54,231 bases of DNA. Origin: Nemertoderma westbladi (Eukaryota > Xenacoelomorpha > Nemertodermatida > Nemertodermatidae). Positions 1-10,380 of the stretch are shown here, piece after piece (the first letter of the stretch is position 1; each line of letters begins with the position of its first letter). The position numbers and the translations under genes were made by a program. The stretch spans positions 1-54,231 of the forward strand of contig JAUCBJ010007944.1 in assembly GCA_032718475.1 (NCBI GenBank). The letters run 5' to 3'. The notes under the pieces are model-generated. The model saw only the letters and a program-made list of their open reading frames with translations, had not been told where the DNA came from and did no database searches.

Positions 1-291
1 AGCAAATTCCATTCACACACTCAAAAGTTATTGCAACTTTAGTGTCTGCAAAGCGTGTCCAAAACTGAACTCAATATCCAATATTGGACATGTTGTTAAG
101 CGGCTCTCTAGTTACGTAATAAATATTAACATTGAGTAAGGCAGCATGAGGAGTTGACGTAAAATAATACAGTTCATTTTATTTTAAAATACTATATCGT
201 TCTTTTTAATTAAATTATTAAAGTTTTATTAAAGAATTGAGCAACAAAAACGTACCAATTTAAGAATAAAATATTTTATTTATCATTGCAG
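1..291. other. Intron sequence upstream of the ADAMTS-like exon
   Basis: AT-rich sequence without a convincing coding region. It ends in a pyrimidine-rich stretch and a CAG acceptor at 289-291, so it is read as intron of the gene whose exon starts at 292. The earlier exons (protease domain) would lie to the left of the window. Confidence 0.5.
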
Positions 292-478
292 TAGTCAAGA
301 GATGTACTGTGGAAACGCATTCTGTACGAGGAAGGGCAGCAAACTAGGCCCTACATTCCTCGATTACAGCTTCTATTTCACCGCTTATGATGTTGATTGC
401 CATTACTCTAACGAAGAGTATCAAGTACCACAAGCCTCATTGTATTCTGTGGATGGCAGCAAATGTGGCGTGGACAAG
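292..478 (+). CDS. Exon of an ADAMTS/reprolysin-like metalloprotease, cysteine-rich region
   Basis: An internal exon: AG acceptor at 290-291, GT donor at 479-480. It begins with the last base of a split codon and ends in phase 0. The peptide has spaced cysteines (YCGNAFC, DVDCHY) and ends DGSKCGVDK, which joins in frame to WCINKQC in the next exon at 1474. The combined pattern DG-x-x-CG-x-x-KWC-x-x-x-x-C is typical of the disintegrin-like/cysteine-rich segment that follows the catalytic domain in ADAMTS-type secreted zinc metalloproteases. The catalytic HExxH domain is not in the window and should lie upstream. The family call is from motif memory only. It could be a short ADAMTS-like protease rather than a canonical ADAMTS. 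An ATG at 302 is internal and should not be taken as a start. Confidence 0.62.
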
Positions 479-1473
479 GTTAGATAAAATTATTATTTAA
501 TTTTCATTGAAATTTCCCCTTTATTGTACGCAACAGGGCGGATAATAAAGTAATTATCCAATCAATCTTCTAAAAATGTGGGTCATAAAATATTTATCCA
601 ATAAACGATCTATAAGTTTATTCCGTTGGTTTCTTATTATTTATTCGAATTCAGTAATTACGTTGGTAAATTGATAAATTTAGCATTAAAATGTTTAATT
701 GTATGACCTTTAGCTCCAGTAGCTAGTTTAATCATATTTTGGTAAGAGTTCCGTATAGCACTACATTTTTATAACATAAATCATTGTTTCCATGGCAACA
801 TTGTAGAGTTCTAGAACAAAGTATAATTATTATATACTATTCTAGAACATAAATAAAATATAATGTTCTTGAACATATAGCTAGTCATTTTTCAAATTTA
901 GATGGCTAGTAATAAAAAAAACTACATTTCTATATATTGTTACAATGCAAAAAATGTAAACTGCTATAATATCATCACTATTTTTGGTCATTAATATATT
1001 CCACAACAGTTTAAACCAGAAATATCAATGTTTTCACTTTTTTTATAATTACAAAAAATACTAGCTAGTTTAAAAAACAATAGCTACCATAAAAAAAACA
1101 TATCTACTAATGTTCTAGAACACAAAAATATTGCAGTATTTTTAGAAATTAAAAAAAAATGCTAATATATAATAAATCATGTTTTGAAAAATTACTAGCG
1201 AGTCGATTAGCTAATGTTCTAGAACACAATGTTTTTCTTTAATGTTGCAATGAAGTCAGTGGAGATATTACTATGCAAAAACTACATCATTTCATTAATT
1301 AATATCAAAATATTAAATGCGACGGAACTCTACCCGTTATGTGACTGATGTTATATAATTGAACAACCATTACTCTCTTACCATTACTACTTTCCAAATA
1401 TAAAGTATTTCGAGCATAATGCAAATTATGTTATCATACCTCTGCTGTAAATAATTATTTATTTTGTTTTTAG
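479..1473. other. Intron with dispersed GTTCTAGAAC-rich repeat
   Basis: AT-rich intron between the two ADAMTS-like exons (donor GTTAGA at 479, acceptor TTTTTAG ending at 1473). Between about 780 and 1245 it holds several copies of the palindrome TTCTAGAA, often as GTTCTAGAACA, mixed with CTAGCTAGTTT words. Similar sequence recurs near 7850-8220 and, weakly, near 13975-14110. This suggests an old interspersed repeat. Confidence 0.5.
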
Positions 1474-1509
1474 TGGTGTATCAACAAACAATGCGTTGCT
1501 GTTCCATAG
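1474..1509 (+). CDS. Terminal exon of the ADAMTS-like gene
   Basis: Follows the acceptor TTTTTAG and continues the phase-0 reading frame of the exon at 292-478. It adds WCINKQCVAVP and then a TAG stop at 1507-1509. The KWC...C pair completes the cysteine-rich pattern, which supports the join. If the protein really stops here it lacks thrombospondin repeats, as in short ADAMTS-like proteases. Alternatively a donor GT just before the stop (1495 or 1501) leads to a further exon. A splice-flanked stretch at 1696-1753 exists, but its most protein-like frame does not match the phase. A possible poly(A) signal AATAAA lies at 1927-1932. Confidence 0.55.
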   Translation, partial: WCINKQCVAVP

Positions 1510-2256
1510 TGCTTGGTTGACAAGGCGACAACTTTACTAAACGTATTTTACTTCATATTATCTGGTTTATGTGTTTGCATATATCTCATTTAATATGAAT
1601 TTCTATAAACTGACAAATATATTGGGATAAAAGTTAAGAAAAAAATATGAGCTTCATTCTGAAATTTCCAATTTCTCTCATTTTTTAAAACACAGAAATA
1701 TTTTCTAACCATGTCTTCGATGCAAAAGCGTGTGACGCCGGCCCGGAAAATGGGTGAGTGTAAGGACTCATGATTGGTGGAAGTTTTATGTTCTGCTTCC
1801 CAGCATTTAGTAAATATGTTGTTATGAAGCTATTAGGCTTATTAACTAGTAAATTACTATCATAATTTTCAAATTGTAAATTTATTAATGAAATGTAAAA
1901 ATTCGACATACACAGTGTTATTTAACAATAAACACATTATTTAGAAATTAAATATTTGTCATTTTATTAATGGGATACTAGAATAAGAACGAACCTTATT
2001 ATATGGGATCTTTTGATTATTATCGTCAAACATTTTATAATATTATAGGCAACGATCATGAGATACGATTTTTGAAAACAATGAGGTTTCCATGGTAACG
2101 GGTGTATTATTTTTGCACCTGTAGTTCGTCACATAAAATTATGAACCACGGTGTTACATAGTTTAAACTATCGCAATTACTAGGCGAATCTGCTATGATC
2201 AATTATTTATGAAATTATTGTTTAGGTTAACCCTTACATGGTTCAGTGCCATTGCC
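1510..2256. other. Non-coding, possible 3' UTR and flank of the ADAMTS-like gene
   Basis: No supported gene. Contains AATAAA at 1927-1932 and a splice-like interval (CACAG at 1691-1695, GTGAGT at 1754) of uncertain meaning. The sequence TTACATGGTTCAGT at 2234-2247 is repeated immediately right of the next element. Confidence 0.4.
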
Positions 2257-2649
2257 GTAAAGGCCTGTTTACACGTGGCAACTTTTAGAGCAACTTTCTC
2301 GGCAACTTGTAGAGCAACCCAGGTTGCCGATCAAGTTGCTCCGTGTAAACACGTAAAAAAGTTGCCGTAAAAGTTGCTCAACTTTTACGGCAACTTGAAG
2401 GAATTTGCGTTGGCGAATTAAAGCGGGATAATCAAATTAAATTATCAAAACTAGCTAGTAGATAAAATGACCCACTATTTTACAGTCAAACTAGCCAAGT
2501 TGCTCTAAAAGTTGCCGGCCAAGTTGCTGGTAAAGTTGCTGGTAAAGTTGCCACGTGTAAACAGCGATTAAATTAAGTTGCTCCAAAAAAAAGTTGCTAG
2601 TTGCCGAGAAAGTTGCTCTAAAAGTTGCCACGTGTAAACAGGCCTTTAC
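2257..2649. mobile_element. Foldback/MITE-like element with perfect 50-bp terminal inverted repeats
   Basis: Bases 2257-2306 (starting GTAAAGGCCTGTTTACACGT) are the exact reverse complement of 2600-2649. The interior consists of further short repeats of AAAGTTGC and GCAACTT in both orientations, including a near-perfect small palindrome around AAAAGTTGCTCAACTTTT. There is no coding capacity. The word TTACATGGTTCAGT occurs at 2234-2247 and again from about 2646, close to a long flanking duplication but offset by about 9 bases on the left, so the exact ends are uncertain. Perfect arms in an otherwise decayed region suggest recent insertion or arm-to-arm conversion. Confidence 0.75.
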
Positions 2650-2994
2650 ATGGTTCAGTCTTAAAATATAGTATTCCATGTGTAGTCGTATTTTTGTAAT
2701 CATCCAATGAAATCCTACGAAATTTGGGCTGTATGTGAAAAAAATATCGAAGAACATTTTCAAATCTAAAAAAATTAAAATTTCATAAGAAGTGTATAAT
2801 AATTTTCATGAAAAATAGAAGTAAACCCAGGACAAAATATAACATTTTCTAATATTCTAAAAACTAATAGTGTGGCGTTGTAGGCTGCGTTAGTATGATA
2901 TTCACTACGCTGAATCGAATGTGATTATATTGCATTTCCGAAAATTGAACTGGATGCTATTTTTCGTGCATCTAAGAAGTGGGCGTGGTATTTC

Positions 2995-3530
2995 AAATTT
3001 TGAAAATTACGATATTCGGAATATCCCCCCAAGTTTTGATTTCAAATCATTTTTATAGGTTTTCTGCACCGCTCAATCAATTGAAAGTAACATAGAAGCT
3101 CTATAGACATCGTAGTTCGACATTTTGGTGCATTAAAATTAGGGAATGACACTTATTCTAAATTTAAAAAAGTACCACGCCCAAATTTTGGGGCACCAAT
3201 AATAACGTACAACTATGACTTGAGGCTTTAATATTACTTTCAATCGATTGAGCGGTACAGAGAACCTATAACAATGAGTTGAAATGAAAACCTTGTGGTA
3301 TTTTCTTAATATCGTAATTTTTAAAATTTGAAGCAGGCCTACTTTTGGTGCCCCAAAAATGATGTACCACTGAGAATTGCGGCTTCTATAATACTTTAAA
3401 TCGATTCACCGCGCCAGAAAACCCATAAAATTGCGTTGAAATCAAAACTTTCGAGTTTTTAACGAACATAGCAATTTTGAGTGCCACGCCCTAATTTTGG
3501 TGCACCAAAATTGACGTACGACTTCACTTA
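2995..3530. repeat. About 110-160-bp repeat unit present once inverted and twice direct
   Basis: A unit containing GCACCAAAAT..., then ATTACTTTCAATCGATTGAGCGG..., then TTGAAATNAAAACTT occurs in reverse orientation at about 3027-3140 and in forward orientation at about 3190-3295 and 3350-3460. A further half copy lies near 3490-3520. Copies differ at many positions, so the repeat is old. No open frame. It may be the remains of a non-autonomous element. Confidence 0.55.
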
Positions 3531-3717
3531 CATACTTATATAGTGTATTAGAGTGCTCCATACGAATCAAAATCAATAAAAAAAACCCAACTTAAATAAT
3601 TACGAACTGACAAATGACCTTGTAAAATTCGAAAATTTCAAAAAAAAATTCTGTTGGGGATAAAATTTCGAGGTTGCACCCACATCGAAAAGTAGAAATC
3701 TAATTGCAACGCCGTTT

Positions 3718-4509
3718 TTGGCAAAAGATGCGCCATTAAATTTGGCTAATTCTCGTAAAAAATTTGAGCATGTACATAATGTGGTTCGGTCTAAATGTAA
3801 ACTTAGCAAAAACTACAAATATGAATTTCCGTCGAGGAGGTCATCTCAGTGCCTTGGACTAGTTTCTCTACAATGGCACCGAGTGAACTCATATAAATAC
3901 CTTGGGGTCACTTTTCAAACTACCATGTCATTCACGAAACACACAACTGCAATAATGTGTATGTGTAAGTCCATCAACTGCGTTCACAGCATCAACAACC
4001 CTCATTTACGTTCCCTTCCTACGGCGACAAAGTTGTTAAATCTAAAAGTATTACCAATAATTACATATGGTTTCAATCAGATATGGCCTTACCTCACGAC
4101 TAACAACAGGAACACTCTTGACAGAATTAAATCAACATTTCTAAAGAAAGTCCTTCGTCTTCACAAATCCACAAAAAACCGTCTTGCCTTAGCTCTATCT
4201 ATGCCTTGAAGAAACTCTAATTTCAGACATAGTCGAAAAGTTCAATCTCCCACATACCGAGGACTACAAAAACTATTTCAGGGGTGTCGAGGAAAAATTC
4301 GAACAAGTTTATCCAGAATTCTGGGAGACACCCTGCGTTCCGTGATCGCAGAGCTGGTGTGGATGCGCCACGTTATCACTAGGTATAGTGCTCACGGGTT
4401 TCATCACCGTTACTGCAGCACCACAAGCTATCATGAAGTTGACTCGTCTTGCGTTTGTAGTCTTTGCGGAGCCGCTTCATTATCACCTTCTTACTTGCCC
4501 ACGAACACA
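3718..4509 (+). pseudogene. 3' fragment of a non-LTR retrotransposon ORF2 (reverse transcriptase C-terminus)
   Basis: The first frame (3718-4209) carries SYKYLGVTFQ, a typical LINE post-RT block, and LPIITYG...IWPYL followed by a segment rich in basic residues. Reading continues in other frames through about 4509. One frame contains CVCSLCG and another HYHLLTC, the two halves of a C-x2-C...H-x3-C zinc knuckle usual at the end of LINE ORF2 proteins, now separated by a frameshift. No catalytic RT motif (FADD-like) remains, so this is a 5'-truncated, dead copy. The minisatellite at 4510 begins exactly where the LINE similarity ends. Clade not determined. Confidence 0.6.
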
Positions 4510-5144
4510 CTGTCTCACTGGTCTCACTGGTCTCACTGTCTCACTGGTCTCACTGTCTCACTGGTCTCACTGTCTCACTGTCTCACTGGTCTCACTGGTC
4601 TCACTGGTCTCACTGTCTCACTGGTCTCACTGTCTCACTGGTCTCACTGTCTCACTGGTCTCACTGTCTCACTGGTCTCACTGGTCTCACTGTCTCACTG
4701 TCTCACTGGTCTCACTGTCTCACTGGTCTCACTGGTCTCACTGTCTCACTGTCTCACTGGTCTCACTGTCTCACTGGTCTCACTGTCTCACTGGTCTCAC
4801 TGGTCTCACTGTCTCACTGTCTCACTGGTCTCACTGTCTCACTGGTCTCACTGGTCTCACTGTCTCACTGTCTCACTGGTCTCACTGTCTCACTGGTCTC
4901 ACTGGTCTCACTGTCTCACTGGTGTCACTGGTCTCACTGTCTCACTGGTCTCACTTTCTCACTGGTCTCACTGGTCTCACTGTCTCACTGGTCTCACTGG
5001 TCTCACTGTCTCACTGGTCTCACTGGTCTCACTGTCTCACTGGTCTCACTGTCTCACTGGTCTCACTGTCTCACTGGTCTCACTGTCTCACTGGTCTCAC
5101 TGGTCTAACTGGTCTCACTGTCTCACTGTCTCACTGGTCTCACT
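4510..5144. repeat. TCTCACTGG/TCTCACTG minisatellite, left part
   Basis: Tandem units of 9 bp (TCTCACTGG) and 8 bp (TCTCACTG) in irregular alternation, with rare variants such as TCTAACTGG. All three forward frames are stop-free, so long Leu/Ser/His-rich frames appear; they are not genes. The array continues at 6328 beyond an inserted element. Confidence 0.95.
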
Positions 5145-6327
5145 CAGGGGCGCAGCCACGTTCCCAAAAGTGGGGGGGACGATAAAATAATTTTAGGTCC
5201 GGCATAACCCCCCCCCCCCCCCCCCCAAAAAAAAAACAAAATTTTTTTTTACAAATCTTTATGAGATTGTATGAAATTTGAAAAATCGATAGTTTCACCT
5301 CCCTCCTCCTCCGTGGGAGAGCCAGAGAGACAGTTCTACTGTAATCAACTGGACTCTGGCTGTGCCACTCCTTTAGAAGAGTGTTGTCCTTGGCGCGATA
5401 TAATAATTAAAATTGAGAAGTTAAAAAAAATCAAAATTCTTCAGATATACAATTACAATAAAATTTAGACCGCAAAGTGAAAACCTGGTATTATTGACAT
5501 GGGCGTTAGAACCAATTGCAACTCAATTGTTCTTCAACCTCAAAGTGATTCGTTGGTGGAGAACGAAAGATCTCGATGATGGATTCCAAATATGTAAAAA
5601 CATTTGAATTTGGTTGGGAAAAAGCTGATTTATGAGCATTTGAATGTTGCATGTATTTGCTTCGGTTCCGCTGCAGGCAATTTATTCTACTTAATAAATA
5701 CACAATATTCTGGAACATTTGTTTATGTATGAATGGCTGCGTACTAGTATTATTATATACAGTAGGTATTGTATTGTTGTCAAGCTACTGATAAGTTACA
5801 TTATTAGAATGTAGAATATATGGACTCCAACGCAGTTCAACGCAAAATATGTAACTTTCAACGCCCATTATACTGCCATATCTCAGATATTCCTTTTGAA
5901 AAATTCTGAATTTATTACAATTTAGTTTCCCTGCAACGTCATCTTCCATTCGTTATCGTTACCAACGAACCCTCTATAAGATTAAAAGGTCGACTGAGAT
6001 ACCTATTTAAAGTGCTTGTAGGTAAGGATTTAAAGCGAAGGCGGGTTGATACAGTATCTCGACATGGGGAATTAACAAATTGTGGGATATTGTGGGAAAT
6101 TGTGGGGATATGAAAATACACCTGTATATTATCAGACTTTGCAAAAACAGTTCATGGTGTTTGGAAATATGCGACAGGGTTGGGAAGGATTGAAATGTAC
6201 ATATGTATATGAGTTATTAGTTATACTGTAATACCCGATCAGAGTTTGTTACGATTATTTGAATTTTAAATTGTATATAGAAAGTGTAAAAAGTGTCCCC
6301 CCCGTCCCCCCTATGGCTGCGCCACTG
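5145..6327. mobile_element. Non-autonomous hAT-type transposon inside the minisatellite
   Basis: Terminal inverted repeats: left end CAGGGGCGCAGCCA, right end TGGCTGCGCCACTG, whose complement is CAGTGGCGCAGCCA (one mismatch). Both ends are followed inward by G-rich/C-rich runs. The 8 bases on each side are identical, GTCTCACT (5137-5144 and 6328-6335), the length expected for hAT insertion. The interior (1183 bp in total) has no transposase frame. Related fragments are at about 15785-16139 and, inverted, about 30840-30970. The ends resemble those of the autonomous hAT at 22560-28973 (CAGTGGCGGATC...). Confidence 0.85.
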
Positions 6328-6747
6328 GTCTCACTGGTCTCACTGTCTCACTGGTCTCACTGGTCTCACTGTCTCACTGGTCTCACTGTCTCACTGGTCT
6401 CACTGGTCTCACTGTCTCACTGTCTCACTGGTCTCACTGTCTCACTGGTCTCACTGGTCTCACTGTCTCACTGTCTCACTGGTCTCACTGTCTCACTGGT
6501 CTCACTGGTCTCACTGTCTCACTGGTTCACTGGTCTCACTGTCTCACTGGTCTCACTTCTCACTGGTCTCACTGGTCTCACTGTCTCACTGGTCTCACTG
6601 GTCTCACTGTCTCACTGGTCTCACTGGTCTCACTGTCTCACTGGTCTCACTGTCTCACTGGTCTCACTGTCTCACTGGTCTCACTGTCTCACTGGTCTCA
6701 CTGGTCTAACTGGTCTCACTGTCTCACTGTCTCACTGGTCTCACTGG
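6328..6747. repeat. TCTCACTGG/TCTCACTG minisatellite, right part
   Basis: Same 8/9-bp units as 4510-5144. The first 8 bases are the right copy of the target duplication of the inserted element. Open frames here are by-products of the repeat. Confidence 0.95.
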
Positions 6748-7849
6748 TTGAAATAAATAAAGAACACTACTGTTTATAATTTATTTATTTTAATATAAAT
6801 TTTACTAATGATTATGTGCCACATAAACAATATAGTATGAGTTTTACTACTGTATGTGCTTGTTGCCCAATTGAGCGAAATAAATAAATATATATATACA
6901 ATGTGGTTGCATAGATACAGCAATTAAAAACTAGGAAGGGGCCGATTCCCCCCCCCCCCCCCCCCCCCCAGTGTAGGGTTAATTATCTAATAGAAGATAG
7001 AATGTAATAGTATTACAAAATAACAATTTTCATCATTGTGCGAAAAGTAGCACTTTTTAGCGTTAGGAGTGTATTTATATAAAATATACAAGGGTCATTA
7101 TTGCTGAATAGTTAGTGCCCTTTTTACACAATGTTGTACGTAATTTTGTTACGGCCTACATTATTAACGGCTTTCCGAATGCTTAATTTTTTGCTTCAAT
7201 GTTGTATGTAATGTTATATGTGCTTTATGTAATATTAATGAAATTCATATCCTTTTTATGCATTTAGTTGCAGTTAAAACATAAATTGCACATTTCAAAA
7301 ACGTTTTTCGGTTGCTACAGAAATTGAAAATTGCTGCCATCTTCCCAAGATTCAGTAAGTATGACAAATTAACTTCTTCACTTAATACAACCTGAAACTG
7401 ACTTCCAAAATCGAACTGAGGCCCCTATTTAAAGTGCATACCGGTACTCAACGTGTCTGAGCGTCCAGAGTAATAAGCATAAAGCTCCTTACTCCTTATT
7501 CCTTAATATACGAATATTTTATTATAAAACGCAACGGTGTTGTATAAATAATATACTATTCTAGAAGTCAAAATCAGTAAAAACTGTAACTAAAAAATAT
7601 TCAAAAGCTTTAGTAGTTAATGGAGTTTACGTGTGAAGCAGCAAAAAGGAACCGAAATCATGAAATCGCCTTACATAAAGTACTGCGAGCAATTGGAGTT
7701 TGAACCCGAGATGTTAGTATTTCAACATAATTATCTAATACGTATCAGACTTTGATTTAGTAGTTTTTTATTTAAGGCCGGTACGGGCGGTACTACTGTG
7801 TTTTGAGCTGTTGAGCACACAGCCTCCAGATTTTTAATTCTAGCTAGTT
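6748..7849. other. AT-rich non-coding stretch
   Basis: No gene recognised. Contains a C-homopolymer of about 21 bases near 6949-6969 and scattered poly(A)-like signals. Confidence 0.5.
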
Positions 7850-8225
7850 TTGTTACATTGTTTCTTTTGAAAACGTTCTAGAACATATAACCTTTTAGAA
7901 CAATTAAGTGTTGGTCTAGAACATTTTATAAAATATAATATCGCTTTAGAACAAATAATTGTTGCTTTAGAACATTTTATACAAAATATTATATATATAC
8001 ATGTTTTTGGTTTATTTTTTCTAACTAATTGTGTTAGATGTATTAGAAACCATTCATTTACAACAAATTATAATTATTGTAGCTAATGATATTTATTGTA
8101 GCCAGTTATATTTATTGTAGCTAGTATTATTATTATCTAGTTTTAAAATATCTTGTGTAAGATATGTAATATGTATCTAGTATTTTTTTATTATCTAGGT
8201 TTAAAATATCTTATGTATGATATTT
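7850..8225. repeat. Dispersed GTTCTAGAAC / TAGCTAGT-rich repeat
   Basis: Contains GTTCTAGAACAT near 7880 and further TCTAGAACA or TTTAGAACA words to 7980, then repeated TTATTGTAGCTAGT and a direct repeat of TTTTAAAATATCTTGTGTAAGATAT-like sequence (about 8140-8165 and 8200-8225). The vocabulary matches 780-1245. Confidence 0.45.
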
Positions 8226-8245
8226 AATAAATCAGAATGCATTTA

Positions 8246-8970
8246 TAAGAATGCTGTGCCGGCTTGTCGACAAAATTGCGCCGCCACAACTCTGTATCAC
8301 CCATGACATTTACTAGATCATCCGCATCTTCAAGGCCAGTGTCCTTTAAGATGTGTCTCAAGAAAGACATGGGCTGTCCACCATGCTTATTCACTCCATG
8401 AGGCTGTCAAAGCACAAGTTTATGCACTGGCTGGTCCTCACGGCGAAAGCGGAGGTGACTTTGATCTAGTGTCAAGCTTGGGGGAACCAATGAGACACCT
8501 CCAATGTTATATAGTTGGATAGTTATATAGCTCAGGTTGGAGATGTGTGCATTGTACTTGACACAGTGAACCCGGCGTAGCATTCCTGTGAATGTGCCAT
8601 CCAGAGATTTGGTGTCCTCAGCAGTTAGAGCCCAGCATGGACTCCCATAGAGGAGTACTGGAAATACTGCTGCTTTAAATAATCGGACCTGAAATTTCCG
8701 ATTAATTTTCGGTGACCTCCAAATCCTGGAAAGCCTATTCAAGGCTGCCCAACCCATGCCTTTCCCTTACGTATTCGAAGGTCCTCACCTGACTTCCCGA
8801 TCCATGATCCCTGGTAACAGAAGTCGTCCACATGCTCATGCATACCATCCTTTGAGCTTATGCTCATCCGGTCAAAGATTTGCTGAGCTTTCAAAGTTAA
8901 CTGTCAAGATTTTGGTCTTTTTGGAGTTAATAAATAGACCAACCCTAGAATCAGCCTGTTCTAATGAGCT
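8246..8970 (-). pseudogene. RTE-like LINE fragment (copy C), 3' part of RT ORF
   Basis: On the minus strand this encodes pieces of the same polyprotein as copies at 8971-13918 and 44069-47827, for example RLFKAAVFPVLLYGSPCWAL and SLDGTFTGMLRRVHCVKYN. It is interrupted by frameshifts and an internal duplication near 8515-8530. The copy stops abruptly at 8970, exactly where the (TAG)n tail of copy B starts. That is consistent with copy B having inserted next to or into it. More diverged from the other two copies than they are from each other. Confidence 0.8.
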
Positions 8971-10380
8971 ACTACTACTACTACTAGGATCGGCATGCTG
9001 CATTGCAGCTACATTTTTAAGAATGCTGTGCCGGCTTGTCAACAAAATTGCACCGCCACAACTCCCTATCACCCATGACATTTGCTAGATCATCCGCATC
9101 TTTAAGGCCAGTGTCCTTTAAGATGCGTCTCAAGAAAGTCATGGGCTGTCCACCATGCTTATTCACTCCATGAGGCTGCCAAAGTACAAGATTATGCACT
9201 GGCTGGTCCTCACGGCGAAAGCAATGTCCTGCAAAGCGGAGGCGATTTTGTTCTAGTGTCAAGCTTGGGGGAACCAATGAGACACCTCCAATGTTATATA
9301 GTGTCTGGTTGGAGATGTGCGCATTGTACTTGACACAATGAACCCGGCGTAGCATTCTTGTGAATGTGCCATCCAGAGATTTGGTGTCCTCAGCAGTTAG
9401 AGCCCAGCATGGACTCCCGTAGAGGAGTACTGGAACTACTGCTGCTCTAAATAATCGGACCTTAAGTTTCCGATTAATTCTCGGTGACTTCCAAATCCTG
9501 GAAAGCCTATTCAAGGCTGCCCATGCCTTTCCCTTACGTATTCGAAGGTCCTCACCTGACTTCCGGATCCATGATCCCAGGTAACAGAAGTCGTCCACAT
9601 GCTCAAGCATACCATCCTTTGAGCTTATGCTCATCCGATCAGAGACTTGCTGAGGACTTTCAAAGTTAACTGTCAGAATTTTGGTCTTTCTGGAGTTAAT
9701 AAAAAGACCAACACTAGAAGCAGCATGTTCTAATGAGCTGAGGAGCCGTTGGGCTCCCTCTAATGATTCTGAGAGTACTCCTAAGTCATCAGCAAAGTCT
9801 AGATCAGTTAGGTACTTGGCAGGATTTCCTCGACTTCTGGAGCCAGTAGGTGGAGATATCATCACCCCATCATCATTATGATGATCTAAGGACATGCGTA
9901 GAACATAGTCAACCACAATTATGAACAAGAATGGTGCAAGTGTGTCTCCCTGGAGGACGCCCCTTAACACTTCAAATGGTTCTGTGTCACTATCAACAAT
10001 AGACACAAATGTTGTCGAACCATCGTATACTGATCTGATTGCTGCAATAATTTCAACAGGAATCCCATATAATGAAAGTGTGCTGAACATACGTGAGCGA
10101 GAGACTGAATCAAAGGCCCTGAAGAAGTCAACAAAGATAACAGACAGATCTGTTTTGATAACTCTTCCATTATCCTTCTAAGTGCCAAAACGGGCTCCAT
10201 GGTCCCACGACCCTTACGGAACCCATTCTGATTTCCACGGAGCAGTCTCTCAATTTGGATCCCTGGTGCGATTTAATAGAATTCTATTGTATAGCTTTGC
10301 AGCAATCGAGATCAATGAGATTCCCCGAAAAGAACCATAGAGTGTTAGGTTGCCCTTCTTGGGAACTGGCACCAACTTAC
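8971..10380 (-). pseudogene. RTE-like LINE (copy B), reverse transcriptase and C-terminus
   Basis: Minus strand; the 3' end is a (TAG)5-like tail at 8971-8986. The open frame from 10090 down to 9017 covers RT motifs GVLQGDTLAPFLF and DLDFADDLGVLS (catalytic FADD), then YLGSWIRKSG and FAGHCFRRED, ending DKPAQHS before a stop. Upstream RT motifs (PKKGN...FRGISL, NGFRKGRGTMEP) are readable in broken frames up to 10380, where an insert begins. The 5' half of the same copy resumes at 12028. The protein would copy element RNA by target-primed reverse transcription. Nearly identical to the plus-strand copy at 44069-47827. Confidence 0.9.

Noticed and set aside
1696-1753. Further exon of the ADAMTS-like gene
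   Set aside because: Splice-like borders exist, but the most protein-like frame does not fit the phase of any donor before the stop at 1507-1509.
4342-5190. Leu/Ser/His-rich frames over 200 codons
   Set aside because: Translations of the 8/9-bp minisatellite; all three forward frames are open.
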